Source: Paenibacillus gorillae | GTDB taxonomy: Bacteria; Bacillota; Bacilli; Paenibacillales; Paenibacillaceae | Length of the DNA stretch: 64,000 nt | NCBI RefSeq assembly: GCF_000513275.1 | Contig: NZ_CBVJ010000067.1 | Span: forward strand, 1-64,000 | Direction of reading: 5' to 3' | Shown here: positions 17,865 to 25,949 of the stretch, piece after piece | How positions within the stretch are numbered: the stretch's first letter is position 1 | How the letters are laid out: each line of letters begins with the position of its first letter | Notes under the pieces: model-generated | Databases searched by the model: none | Told to the model about the DNA's origin: nothing | Seen by the model: the letters and a program-made list of their open reading frames with translations, nothing else | Made by a program: the position numbers and the translations under genes

Positions 17865-18676
17865 CCTGCCGTACCCCCAAGCTTCAACGCCTTATTCATG
17901 CTGCCGCTGCGATAACCGGTCAAATCCATGGCAACGTAAAGATAGCCCAGCTCTTTCAAGCGAAAAGATATTTCCGTCGAGTGAGCCAGCAGGCGCTCCA
18001 TGACGGCCGGCTCCACCTCGATCCGGGCAATATCGCCATGGCTCCTCACTCTCACTTGATGGAATCCAAGCGAGCGGATATATCGTTCTGCTTCTCCGAC
18101 CCGTCCAAGCTTCTCAATCGTGATCGTCTCCCCGTAAGCAATCCGCGAGGAAAGACATGCAAAGCTTGGTTTACTCCAAGTCGGCAGGCCATACTCGCGA
18201 GACAAATCGCGGATTTCCTCCTTGAACAGCCCTGCCTCCTGCAGCGGTCCGCGAACTCCTCGTTCCTTCGCCGCCTGTACACCAGGCCGGTGCTCGTTCA
18301 TATCATCGGCGATCAGCCCGTAGACGATATGCTTGTAGGCACCGTCCGCAATAAACGGCTCCAAATGCTCGAACAGGCTTCTTTTGCAAAAATAACAGCG
18401 GTTGGCGTTGTTTTCTTTATACCCCGGAATACTTAATTCCGACGTCTCGATCACCTGATGCCGCGCACCGATCTTTTTCGCCAGTTCGATCGCTTCCTCA
18501 AGCTCTTCCGTCGGATAAGTCTCGGAATCGGCGGTAACGGCGAGAACCCGGTCAGCGCCCAGCGTTCTAATTGCGGCATCCAGCAAAAAAGTGCTGTCAA
18601 CGCCTCCCGAGAACGCGACGACAACGGATTCCATTTCGGAGAGAATCGTCTGAAGCTTATCGTATTTATCATGCAT
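17861..18676 (-). CDS. larE: LarE, sulfur transferase of nickel-pincer synthesis
   Basis: A 271-residue PP-loop ATPase. The ATP-binding loop is AFSGGVDSTF at residues 21-30. LarE adenylates the carboxylates made by LarB and replaces them with thiocarboxylates. Cys174 in SFACLSSR corresponds to the sacrificial Cys176 of L. plantarum LarE. In addition Cys94 and Cys97 form CYFC. A three-cysteine set has been associated with Fe-S-cluster-dependent, catalytic LarE enzymes such as that of Thermotoga. Inference: this one may be of that type. It overlaps larB by four bases and follows the kinase gene by 21 bases. Confidence 0.95.
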   Translation of the reverse strand: MHDKYDKLQTILSEMESVVVAFSGGVDSTFLLDAAIRTLGADRVLAVTADSETYPTEELEEAIELAKKIGARHQVIETSELSIPGYKENNANRCYFCKRSLFEHLEPFIADGAYKHIVYGLIADDMNEHRPGVQAAKERGVRGPLQEAGLFKEEIRDLSREYGLPTWSKPSFACLSSRIAYGETITIEKLGRVGEAERYIRSLGFHQVRVRSHGDIARIEVEPAVMERLLAHSTEISFRLKELGYLYVAMDLTGYRSGSMNKALKLGGTAG

Positions 18677-18697
18677 GATTCTGTATTCCTCCTTCGG

Positions 18698-20212
18698 CTA
18701 ACGGTTGCTCGCAGGCTGCAGCTTGGCAATGTCTCGCATCGGCTCTTTCAACCGATCGTATAGATTCAAATAGAATGGAAGCAGTGCTTCATACTTTTCG
18801 TAATTGGACAAATCCGGCTCATAACGTGTGCCCTTCAATTGACTCCATCGCAGCAGCGGGCCGCTGCAGTCTTCCAGGGCATACAGCCCTAGCTGGGCAG
18901 CACCGAGGCCTGAGCTTTCAACCGAGTCCGGCACGCTGACAGGAACGCCCAGCATATCAGCCAGCATCTGGCACCATAACGCGGAACGGGCAAAACCGCC
19001 CGAAGCTCGAATCTCCTTCGGCTTCTCGCCTGCTTGCTTCATTAGAGAAATGATTGCTGCAATCTGGAACATTACTCCTTCCAATGCAGCGCGCAGCATA
19101 TCGGTTTCCGTATGAGCCAGCGTCAGCCCGAACATAACACCCTTGGCCTGAGCATCCCAGAATGGCGCTCGTTCTCCGGATAACAATGGCAGAAACAGCA
19201 AGCCGTTTGCGCCTGCCGGAGAAGCCGCAGCTAACGGAAGCACTTCCTCCAGCGGCTTGCCGGGATAAAGCCGGTCCGAGATCCATTGCGCAACAATTGC
19301 TCCATTATTAGAAGGGCCGCCGACGATCCAATGCGATTTTGTCAATGCATAACAGAACAGCCGTCCCTCCGGATCAAAGGTTGGGCGCTGGACAGCTGTG
19401 CGTACCGCACCGCTTGTGCCGATCGTGACCGCCATCACACCTTCCTCTACCGCTCCAATTCCGAGATTGGCCAATACGCCGTCCTGTGCACCGACGATAA
19501 ATGGAGTATTCGCATCAAGTCCCATCCGCTTCGACGGCTCGCCCAGCAACCCTTCAAGACGCTTCGTTGTCGGTACGAGCTGCGGCAGCTGTTCCTCGCG
19601 AATACCAGCCAGCTGCAGCGCTTCCGCATCCCAAGAAAGGGTTTTCAAATTGAACATCCCCGTTGCACTCGCCAGTGAATAATCCATCACGATAACTCCG
19701 AATAACTTATTCAGCACATATTCCTTTATGCCGATAAAATGCTGCGCGGCATGAAATAGCTCCGGACGCTCTTCACGCATCCAGATCAGCTTGACGAGCG
19801 GCGACATCGGGTGAATGGGCGTCCCCGTTCGGGAATAAACCGCCAAGCCAGTACCGTCGCTCAATAATCGCTCCGCTTGAACGGCGCTGCGCTGGTCCGC
19901 CCAAGTAATGCTTGGCGTAAGCGGCGCGCCTTCTCCATCAACAAGGATCAGGCTATGATTGGCTGAGCTGAAGGCGACACAGCGAATGTCAGCCGCCGTC
20001 CAGCCGCCATTCTTCATTACAGCGGCAACACCGTCCAGCACCGCCTCGTAAATAACGTCCGGGTCCTGCTCGGCATAACCGGGACTTGGCGTATGCAGCG
20101 GGTACCCGATAGAGTGGCTGCCATGAATGTTTCCGTCTGCGTCCACAGCCAGCGTTTTCGTGCTGGTCGTGCCAATATCGATAGCTAATACTAGCTGAGT
20201 ATTCATTATCAT
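18698..20212 (-). CDS. gntK: FGGY-family gluconokinase-like sugar-acid kinase
   Basis: A 504-residue FGGY kinase. Motifs are the phosphate-binding AIDIGTTSTK at the N-terminus, the substrate-region segment GTPIHPMSPLVKLIWM characteristic of the Bacillus GntK subgroup, GAQDGVLANLG, and the C-terminal ASGGFARSALWCQ. It most likely phosphorylates gluconate to 6-phosphogluconate; a close aldonate is the alternative. I chose the ATG at 20212, whose ATGA overlaps the stop of the larA-like gene, as at the other junctions in this operon; an in-frame ATG at 20206 is an alternative. It supplies the exit of the proposed pathway into the pentose phosphate route. Confidence 0.88.
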   Translation of the reverse strand: MIMNTQLVLAIDIGTTSTKTLAVDADGNIHGSHSIGYPLHTPSPGYAEQDPDVIYEAVLDGVAAVMKNGGWTAADIRCVAFSSANHSLILVDGEGAPLTPSITWADQRSAVQAERLLSDGTGLAVYSRTGTPIHPMSPLVKLIWMREERPELFHAAQHFIGIKEYVLNKLFGVIVMDYSLASATGMFNLKTLSWDAEALQLAGIREEQLPQLVPTTKRLEGLLGEPSKRMGLDANTPFIVGAQDGVLANLGIGAVEEGVMAVTIGTSGAVRTAVQRPTFDPEGRLFCYALTKSHWIVGGPSNNGAIVAQWISDRLYPGKPLEEVLPLAAASPAGANGLLFLPLLSGERAPFWDAQAKGVMFGLTLAHTETDMLRAALEGVMFQIAAIISLMKQAGEKPKEIRASGGFARSALWCQMLADMLGVPVSVPDSVESSGLGAAQLGLYALEDCSGPLLRWSQLKGTRYEPDLSNYEKYEALLPFYLNLYDRLKEPMRDIAKLQPASNR

Positions 20213-21486
20213 TTCGCCAAATATCCTTCCTCGTCGAACGTCCATTCATAAGGACCTTCCAGGATCTCAATCCGCGGATTCGCTTTGGCTTCCTCCAAGA
20301 GAGATTCCGAAATTTCAATTTCTCCCAGATGCAGCGTATCCCTGATCCGGGCCAGCCTGCACATCGTATAGTCCAAAATATTGCAGGTCTTGATCGCCGC
20401 TTTAATCGCATCCCGGTCATCAGCAAGCGTAGTCGCCTGCTTCGTTGGCGCGCATACCGTGGACGTCAGTCCATTCGCATACGTTCCCGGCCAGTCTGTC
20501 TTGCCGACCAAGCGGCTGGTCGTGAAGTCAGCGGTGCCTACCCCGTTGGCGTTTCCTTTCGATTCGGGGGTCAGATCGAGTACGACCATTTTGTTCACGT
20601 CCGGCCCGCCATGGGCGTAAGGCGTGGGATAACGGCCGGTAACGTTGGGATCAGCACCGTCGCCGCTTATGTTTTTGCCGATATAATCAATAACAAGCAC
20701 ATCCAGCTGGGAAAAAAGAATTTGAGGCAGGCGGCTTTTCGCCTCTACAAGCAGCTCCTTCTCTCTCTCTTCCATCCTATCGACGCCAAGCACCTCAATG
20801 CGGCAAATCTGGTCATAGGCATTCTCTACGACAGCAACGCCGAAGTGAATGGGAAGCTTCTGAATCATAACCCGGGCCATTGCCGGAACGTTCTCCGCCA
20901 TATATTTGAAGCCAAGCTGATGGCAGGCTTCCGCGCCCTTTTGCTTGCCGAGGCCGATAGAGATCATTTTGAGCAGGCCGCTTTCAATCGCTCCGCGAAA
21001 CGCTGTATGCGGCTTGATGCGGTTGATCACGACGATGGCGTCGGCCTCGGTCGCCGCGATTTTGTCACAATAAATCGGCAGGCCGTTAGGCAGCCGGTCC
21101 AGCTCCACGACTTCCATGGAGGAACGAACCGGACAGCCCATCCGCTCCTCGTCGATGCCCAGATGCGCCAGCACCTCCGCTTGCCCTTTGGCGGAAGCAC
21201 CGCCATGGCTGCCCATACAAGGGACAATAAACGGCTCCGCACCGATACGCTTCAGCTCATCAATAAGCGTCTTGGTCAGCTCTGCAATACGGGAAATGCC
21301 CCGGCTGCCGACTGCTACCGCTACTTTTTGCCCGGCTTGGATTTTCCCCATAGACGGCTCGCTCCGCAATTGGCGTTCAAGCTCTCCAAGCGGATCGTCC
21401 AGAATGGTGTCGTCAAACGACTGGCGAATTTTCACCATTTTTGGAATCGGCGTATGCTCTACTAGGCTTTTCAGTAAGTCACTCAT
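20209..21486 (-). CDS. LarA-family nickel-pincer epimerase/racemase
   Basis: A 425-residue LarA homologue. The catalytic set of L. plantarum LarA (His108, His174, Lys184, His200) maps to His94 (MGSHGG), His160 (IKPHT), Lys173 (LLKMISIG) and His189 (EACHQ). The 66-residue His-His and 16-residue Lys-His spacings are preserved. The Lys would carry the nickel pincer. LarA enzymes interconvert stereochemistry at the alpha carbon of 2-hydroxy acids. This protein is distant from lactate racemase and sits between a mannonate-dehydrogenase-like SDR and a gluconokinase, so an aldonate C2 epimerase (mannonate to gluconate) is the best inference. It overlaps the SDR gene by four bases. Confidence 0.92.
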   Translation of the reverse strand: MSDLLKSLVEHTPIPKMVKIRQSFDDTILDDPLGELERQLRSEPSMGKIQAGQKVAVAVGSRGISRIAELTKTLIDELKRIGAEPFIVPCMGSHGGASAKGQAEVLAHLGIDEERMGCPVRSSMEVVELDRLPNGLPIYCDKIAATEADAIVVINRIKPHTAFRGAIESGLLKMISIGLGKQKGAEACHQLGFKYMAENVPAMARVMIQKLPIHFGVAVVENAYDQICRIEVLGVDRMEEREKELLVEAKSRLPQILFSQLDVLVIDYIGKNISGDGADPNVTGRYPTPYAHGGPDVNKMVVLDLTPESKGNANGVGTADFTTSRLVGKTDWPGTYANGLTSTVCAPTKQATTLADDRDAIKAAIKTCNILDYTMCRLARIRDTLHLGEIEISESLLEEAKANPRIEILEGPYEWTFDEEGYLAK

Positions 21487-22244
21487 AGCGTCATCGCTCC
21501 AAATCCTCCGTCTACCCGAAGCAGCGCTCCAGTGACAAATGATGATGCTTTGGCGGAAGCCAGATATACGACCGTTCCTTGCAGCTCTTCCGGATCACCG
21601 AAGCGGTTCATCGGCGTATGCCTCATAATCGATTCCACCCGTTCCGGCGATAGAATCGCTCTATTCTGTTCAGCCGGGAAAAAGCCCGGAATAATCGCAT
21701 TGACCCTTACCCGGTCCGGAGCAAACTCGCGGGCGAGAAACTGGGTTACACTGTTGACGCCTGCTTTCGAAGCGGAATAGGTGAACACTTTGGAAAGCGG
21801 GGGCGATGAGGATACGGAAGAAATATTAATAATAGAGCCGCCTTCGCCTTGCTCAATCATCTGTTTGCCGAATACCTGGCAGGCAAGCACGACACTCTTC
21901 AAGTTCACGTCCATAATGCGGTCCCATTCGTCCATGGTGAGGTCAAAAAACGGTGTCGTGCTGTTCGTTCCAGAGGCGTTGACTAGCGTATCTACCCGGC
22001 CTCCCCATTGCAAAACCTGCTCAAGCACCGATTCCAGCTCGGCTTTGTTAGTAGCGTCCGCTTGGAGGGCAATCGCTTGACCGCCTCCTGCCTCGATCTC
22101 CTCGCATACCCGGTTGGCCTTCCCCATATCCCGGCCGACGACCACTACCTTAGATCCGGCTGCCGCCAGTGCAGACGACATCGCGCCGCCCAGCACGCCA
22201 TTGCCGCCGATGACGACGGATACTGTATTTTGCAAATTAAACAT
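21483..22244 (-). CDS. SDR, probable fructuronate reductase/mannonate dehydrogenase
   Basis: A 253-residue classical SDR, first gene of the operon. The cofactor motif is IGGNGVLGGAM, and the catalytic residues are Ser in NISSVSS and YSASK. The segments AIIPGFFPAEQNRAIL and DPEELQGTVVYLAS resemble, from memory, the SDR-type D-mannonate oxidoreductases of Firmicutes (B. subtilis YjmF/UxuB group). Predicted reaction: NADH-dependent reduction of fructuronate to mannonate, or the reverse. Its promoter must lie in the 168-base gap to the divergent LacI gene, where a perfect palindrome is found. A gluconate 5-dehydrogenase-like role is the main alternative. Confidence 0.82.
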   Translation of the reverse strand: MFNLQNTVSVVIGGNGVLGGAMSSALAAAGSKVVVVGRDMGKANRVCEEIEAGGGQAIALQADATNKAELESVLEQVLQWGGRVDTLVNASGTNSTTPFFDLTMDEWDRIMDVNLKSVVLACQVFGKQMIEQGEGGSIINISSVSSSPPLSKVFTYSASKAGVNSVTQFLAREFAPDRVRVNAIIPGFFPAEQNRAILSPERVESIMRHTPMNRFGDPEELQGTVVYLASAKASSFVTGALLRVDGGFGAMTL

Positions 22245-22268
22245 CAGCTAAACCACCCTTTTCACCAT

Positions 22269-22286
22269 AATAACAACGTTGTTATT
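22269..22286. promoter_or_regulatory. LacI-type operator, perfect 18-bp palindrome
   Basis: AATAACAACGTTGTTATT is its own reverse complement and has the central CG expected of LacI/GalR operators. It lies 25-42 bases upstream of the SDR start, in the divergent gap. The LacI gene next door is the obvious ligand. Confidence 0.85.
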
Positions 22287-22412
22287 TTTATGATATCTGA
22301 ATCTTCATTTGCTGTCTAGCAGAAAATAAGGCGCTTTCTTTTCTGAAAAAGCTGTATTATGATAAGCTCATTCTACTAACTCGTACGCCAACCGTTTTAT
22401 CGGAGGATAACC

Positions 22413-23402
22413 ATGGTCACCATTAAAGATATTGCCGACCGCGCAGGCGTCAGCTTCTCAACCGTCTCGAAGGCGCTGAGGGACAGCCCGCTTGTGCAGG
22501 ACAAAACCAAACAGCATATTCTGTCCATCGCCAAGGAAATGGGCTATCAGCCTAACATCGCGGCCCGCAGTCTCGTATCCCGGAAAAGCGGAGCCATCGG
22601 CGTCGTATGGCCGTCTATCGAACGCGCTGCGCTCTCCTCGCTCTTGACGAAGGTGAATGAAGAGCTTGAAAAACAAGGCTATATTACGCTGCTGTCGATC
22701 AGCCATATGGAATCGGCGGTCGAAATTTTCCGCCGCTATCAGGTAGACGCTATTCTCGTTTTTGGAGATAGGGACAGTATAGCCAGCGCGCCTCTCTTAA
22801 TTCCGCCGCAAATTCCGATTTTGACCTATGGCACAGCCGGCCATACCGCGCATTCCGCTGTTGACGTCAACCGTGGCCAAGCGATCCGTCTCGCCGTTCG
22901 CCATCTGGTGCAATTGGGACACCGGCAGATCGCCTATATCGGGGAACCGGATAGCCCCGATCCACTGCAAACTGTCAAGATCGAAGCCTTCCGCGAGGAA
23001 ATCCTCCAACTGGGCCTCCCTTATGATCCCGATTCCGTTCTGCAGTTGAACGGCCTGGAATTCCATGACGGCTTCATGGCGGCCCGCGCCATGCTGGAGA
23101 GAACAGTAAGACCAACGGCTGTCATAAGCGGCGGCATCGACCTGACGCGAGGCATGCTGCGGGCAATTGGAGAGCATGGACTTCGCGTGCCGGAAGATAT
23201 ATCGATCGTCAGCTACGACAATCTTCCCCAGATGGAAGAGATCGGCGTGCCAATGACTGTAGTTGGCGCTGCCATCTCGACGATTTCTTCAGCTATTGCA
23301 GCTACGATTTTCGAGCTGATTGATCGCCCCGAATCGTTAAAGACGGTATTCTTAGAGCCGGAACTCATCGTTCGCGCTTCTACCGCCAAGCTGCAAGTCT
23401 GA
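22413..23402 (+). CDS. LacI-family repressor of the uronate/Lar operon
   Basis: A 329-residue regulator, start at 22413 behind GGAGG. The N-terminal helix-turn-helix is typical (TIKDIADRAGVSFSTVSKAL), followed by the hinge with NIAARSLVSRKSGAIGVV and a sugar-binding periplasmic-type domain with HRQIAYIGEP and DISIVSYDN. It is transcribed away from the operon and probably represses it until a pathway intermediate binds. Divergent placement and the palindrome between them support this. The inducer cannot be read from the sequence; an aldonate or uronate is likely. Confidence 0.93.
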   Translation: MVTIKDIADRAGVSFSTVSKALRDSPLVQDKTKQHILSIAKEMGYQPNIAARSLVSRKSGAIGVVWPSIERAALSSLLTKVNEELEKQGYITLLSISHMESAVEIFRRYQVDAILVFGDRDSIASAPLLIPPQIPILTYGTAGHTAHSAVDVNRGQAIRLAVRHLVQLGHRQIAYIGEPDSPDPLQTVKIEAFREEILQLGLPYDPDSVLQLNGLEFHDGFMAARAMLERTVRPTAVISGGIDLTRGMLRAIGEHGLRVPEDISIVSYDNLPQMEEIGVPMTVVGAAISTISSAIAATIFELIDRPESLKTVFLEPELIVRASTAKLQV

Positions 23403-23427
23403 TAGATAGGCCGCCGCGTACAAATAA

Positions 23428-23462
23428 AAGAAGACCTTCCGTGACAACGGAAGGTCTTCTTG
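23428..23462 (+). terminator. Terminator after the LacI gene
   Basis: AAGAAGACCTTCCG and CGGAAGGTCTTCTT form a perfect 14-bp stem with a six-base loop, 25 bases after the stop. Only two T end the stem, so termination strength is uncertain. Confidence 0.75.
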
Positions 23463-23549
23463 ACGATTCAGGAAATCATTTTTTGCGTATGGCACTCTTC
23501 CTGCGCCATTCAATGATTCCTTGAACTGGTCTTATTTTTTGCTTGTACA

Positions 23550-23750
23550 TAAGACCCTCAAAAGCTCTTATAGCGTTGTATTTTCCCTCACGGGAGGCCC
23601 TTAAGACCCTCGCAGGGTCTTAACCGAGTGAAAACGAGGCCTCACGCTTTAAAAACACAGCCATCCGGTGTGCGTAAGACCTCAGAGGGTCTTATAGCGT
23701 TATATTCACCCTCGTGGGAGGCCGTTAAGTCCCCCGTAGGGTCTTAACCA
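23550..23750. repeat. 125-bp tandem unit with paired palindromes (locus 2)
   Basis: Palindromes with TAAGACC/GGTCTTA arms start at 23550, 23601, 23675 and 23725, spacings 51, 74 and 50. This is nearly the geometry of locus 1 at 3298-3547. The segments between the paired palindromes (beginning TAGCGTT and ending GGGAGGCC) are repeated with few changes. The block fills the gap between the LacI gene and the convergent iron cluster. Nothing else is recognisable in 23463-23803. Confidence 0.85.
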
Positions 23751-23803
23751 GCGGCTCCTACGAGAACATACGGCTTAATCACTCTGCGTATAACGCCGCC
23801 TTA

Positions 23804-23847
23804 CAGAAAAGAGAAGCCCCTGCCTGATCAAACAGGCAGAGGCTTCC
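23804..23847 (-). terminator. Terminator of iron cluster 2
   Basis: On the minus strand GAAGCCTCTGCCTG pairs with CAGGCAGGGGCTTC and is followed by TCTTTTCT. It lies downstream of the reductase stop at 23876. Confidence 0.85.
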
Positions 23848-23875
23848 CGCCCCTCTAGTACATAATAGCAGAAGG

Positions 23876-24934
23876 CTATACCTCTTCCTCAACAGCGGTA
23901 TCAAACGCCTTGTTCTTTTCCGCGAATCTGGCGTTATGCGAGGAAACCTGCGCCCTCTGCGGCGCATCAGGGTCCAAATACCGCTTCGCGCTGTTAACAG
24001 CCAGCGCCGCATCCGTGAAGGCTCCGGCAAGCAAATACAATTTGCTGCCATAATTGGCTGCATCGCCGGCTACGAAGATGCCTGGCAAATTCGTTGCGAG
24101 CTTCTCGTCTGCTTTGAAATTCCAATCCTCTCTCTGCAGTCCCCAGTTCACAACAGGACCGAAATCACCCCGCAGGCCATGATTAATCAGCACGGCATCC
24201 ACCGCAATCTGCTCGGAGTTCTCTGCCGGCTCCCCGTCCGCATTGACAGGCGCAATCGATACCGCTTCAATTCGATCCCCATTGCCATGCAATTGAGTCA
24301 CGGCGTAGGGAGTGCGAACATCAGCGGAAGATTCCTTCATTCGTCTCACACTCCGCTCATGCCCGCCGAATCGTTCACGCCGATGCACGACGGTAACGGA
24401 TGAAGCGATGTTCACCAGCTCATTTGCCCAATCGACCGCAGAGTCACCTCCGCCGGATATAAGCACCCGTTTGCCGCGAAAGCCCGCCAATTCCTCCACC
24501 GTGTAATAAAGATTGGTCACTTCATATCGTTCGGCACCGGAAATATCCAGCTTAGCAAGCTTGAGCGCCCCATGGCCCAGCGCCAAAATCAAGGTTTTGC
24601 TGAGGTGCTGCTCTCCGCTTTCGGCCGTGAGCAGCATCGTCCCGTCTGCAAGCCTCTCCAGTCCGGTAATCTGCTGGCCCAATACGATAGTGGGCTCAAA
24701 CGTATACGCCTGCTCAATCAATTGACGTGTGAGCTGGCTGCAGCGGATTGGCGTTATTCCGCCGACATCCCAGATCATTTTTTCCGGATAAATAAGCGTT
24801 CTGCCGCCAAGCTCCTCCTTGGCTTCAATCAGCTTCGTCTTCATATCGCGCATTCCGCTATAAAAGGCGGCGTAAAGGCCGGAGGGACCTCCGCCGATAA
24901 TCGTTACGTCATAAAGCTCCAGCTTCTCTGTCAT
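23876..24934 (-). CDS. Ferredoxin/flavodoxin-NADP reductase, TrxB-like type (YumC/YcgT family)
   Basis: A 352-residue flavoprotein with an FAD-binding [12 protein letters not shown] at the N-terminus, an NADPH-binding [12 protein letters not shown] in the middle and [10 protein letters not shown] near the C-terminus. The CxxC redox pair of thioredoxin reductase is absent, which points to the bacterial ferredoxin-NADP reductase type. The start at 24934 has GGGAGG at good spacing. It is the last gene of the siderophore uptake operon, 15 bases after the permease stop. Inference: it may reduce ferric siderophore directly or through a flavodoxin/ferredoxin to release iron, as proposed for related proteins. 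Confidence 0.88.
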   Translation of the reverse strand: MTEKLELYDVTIIGGGPSGLYAAFYSGMRDMKTKLIEAKEELGGRTLIYPEKMIWDVGGITPIRCSQLTRQLIEQAYTFEPTIVLGQQITGLERLADGTMLLTAESGEQHLSKTLILALGHGALKLAKLDISGAERYEVTNLYYTVEELAGFRGKRVLISGGGDSAVDWANELVNIASSVTVVHRRERFGGHERSVRRMKESSADVRTPYAVTQLHGNGDRIEAVSIAPVNADGEPAENSEQIAVDAVLINHGLRGDFGPVVNWGLQREDWNFKADEKLATNLPGIFVAGDAANYGSKLYLLAGAFTDAALAVNSAKRYLDPDAPQRAQVSSHNARFAEKNKAFDTAVEEEV

Positions 24935-24949
24935 CTTGTATGCCTCCCT

Positions 24950-25949
24950 CTAAACCTTCTTGCGCTTAAACAGCAGATACATGAAAAAAGGCGCACCGAT
25001 TCCCGCAGTAAATACGCCAGCCGGAATGTCGAGCGGCTGAAAGAGAAGCCGCCCTGCCAGATCGGCCAATAGCAAAATAATCGACCCAATAAGCGCGGAC
25101 ACGGGAATAATTATTTTATAAGAATTGCCTGCTAGTCTCCTTGCAATATGGGGAGCCATCAGCCCGATAAAAGAGATCATACCGGCTACTCCGACAGCAG
25201 CCCCGGCAAGGGCAACACTATAGAACAATAAGATCATCCGGCTAAGCTGAATGCGGCTCCCCAGTCCGCGGGCCGTCTCTTGCCCCCAACGATTGCACAT
25301 TCAATTCCTTCGCATACAGCAGAGCAAGCGGGATAAATAGAGCTACCCAAGGCCATAGCACTTTAATGTAGCTCCAGTTCGTTCCGTAAATGCTGCCGGT
25401 CATCCAATTCAGCACCTGGGCGGCCAAATAGGCCGGTCCGCTAATGAGCAGGAAAGTCGTCAGCGCACCCATCGCTGTGGAGATACCGATTCCGATTAGC
25501 ACCAGCCGGAATGGCGACACGCCTCTTTTCCAAGTGAACACATAATTCAGTACAACGGCTGCTAATGCGCCGGCTATTGCGATGAACGGGACCCAGTGAA
25601 TGCTGTACCCTGTCATCAAGGTCATGAACGCGACCACCGCAACGGAAGCGCCTCCTGTAACTCCAAGCAAATCGGGCGACGCTAACGGATTGCGGATAAC
25701 GCCTTGCAGAATAGCACCCGCGACAGCCAAAGCTGCTCCAATCAATACAGCTGCAAGTATACGCGGGAGACGGAACTGCATGACAATTAAATTGCTGCTC
25801 TCCGTGTTGCGTCCCGTTAGGGATAGCCAAATTTCGTGGACGGGCACCTTTACTCCGCCTAATGACAAGCTAAGAAGGGACAGGAGAACAACCGCAGCAA
25901 ATAAAGAGAATAGGATGACGGTATATTTCATAGCGCGTTGTCTAAACAT
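24950..25949 (-). pseudogene. FecCD-family siderophore permease (FeuC-like) with one frameshift
   Basis: Frames 25242-25949 and 24950-25300 join into one permease of about 332 residues, the normal size. The first frame carries the family segment RLPRILAAVLIGAALAVAGAILQG and NPLASPDLLGVTGGA. It leaves the family pattern just after ELNVQSLG near 25280 and ends in an unrelated tail. The other frame resumes with ETARGLGSRIQLSR and SFIGLMAPHIARRLAG. On the coding strand the break is in a run of five G where four would keep the frame. The start at 25949 follows AAGGAGGAGG and overlaps the upstream permease by eight bases. If real, the shift disables one of the two permease subunits. Confidence 0.87.
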
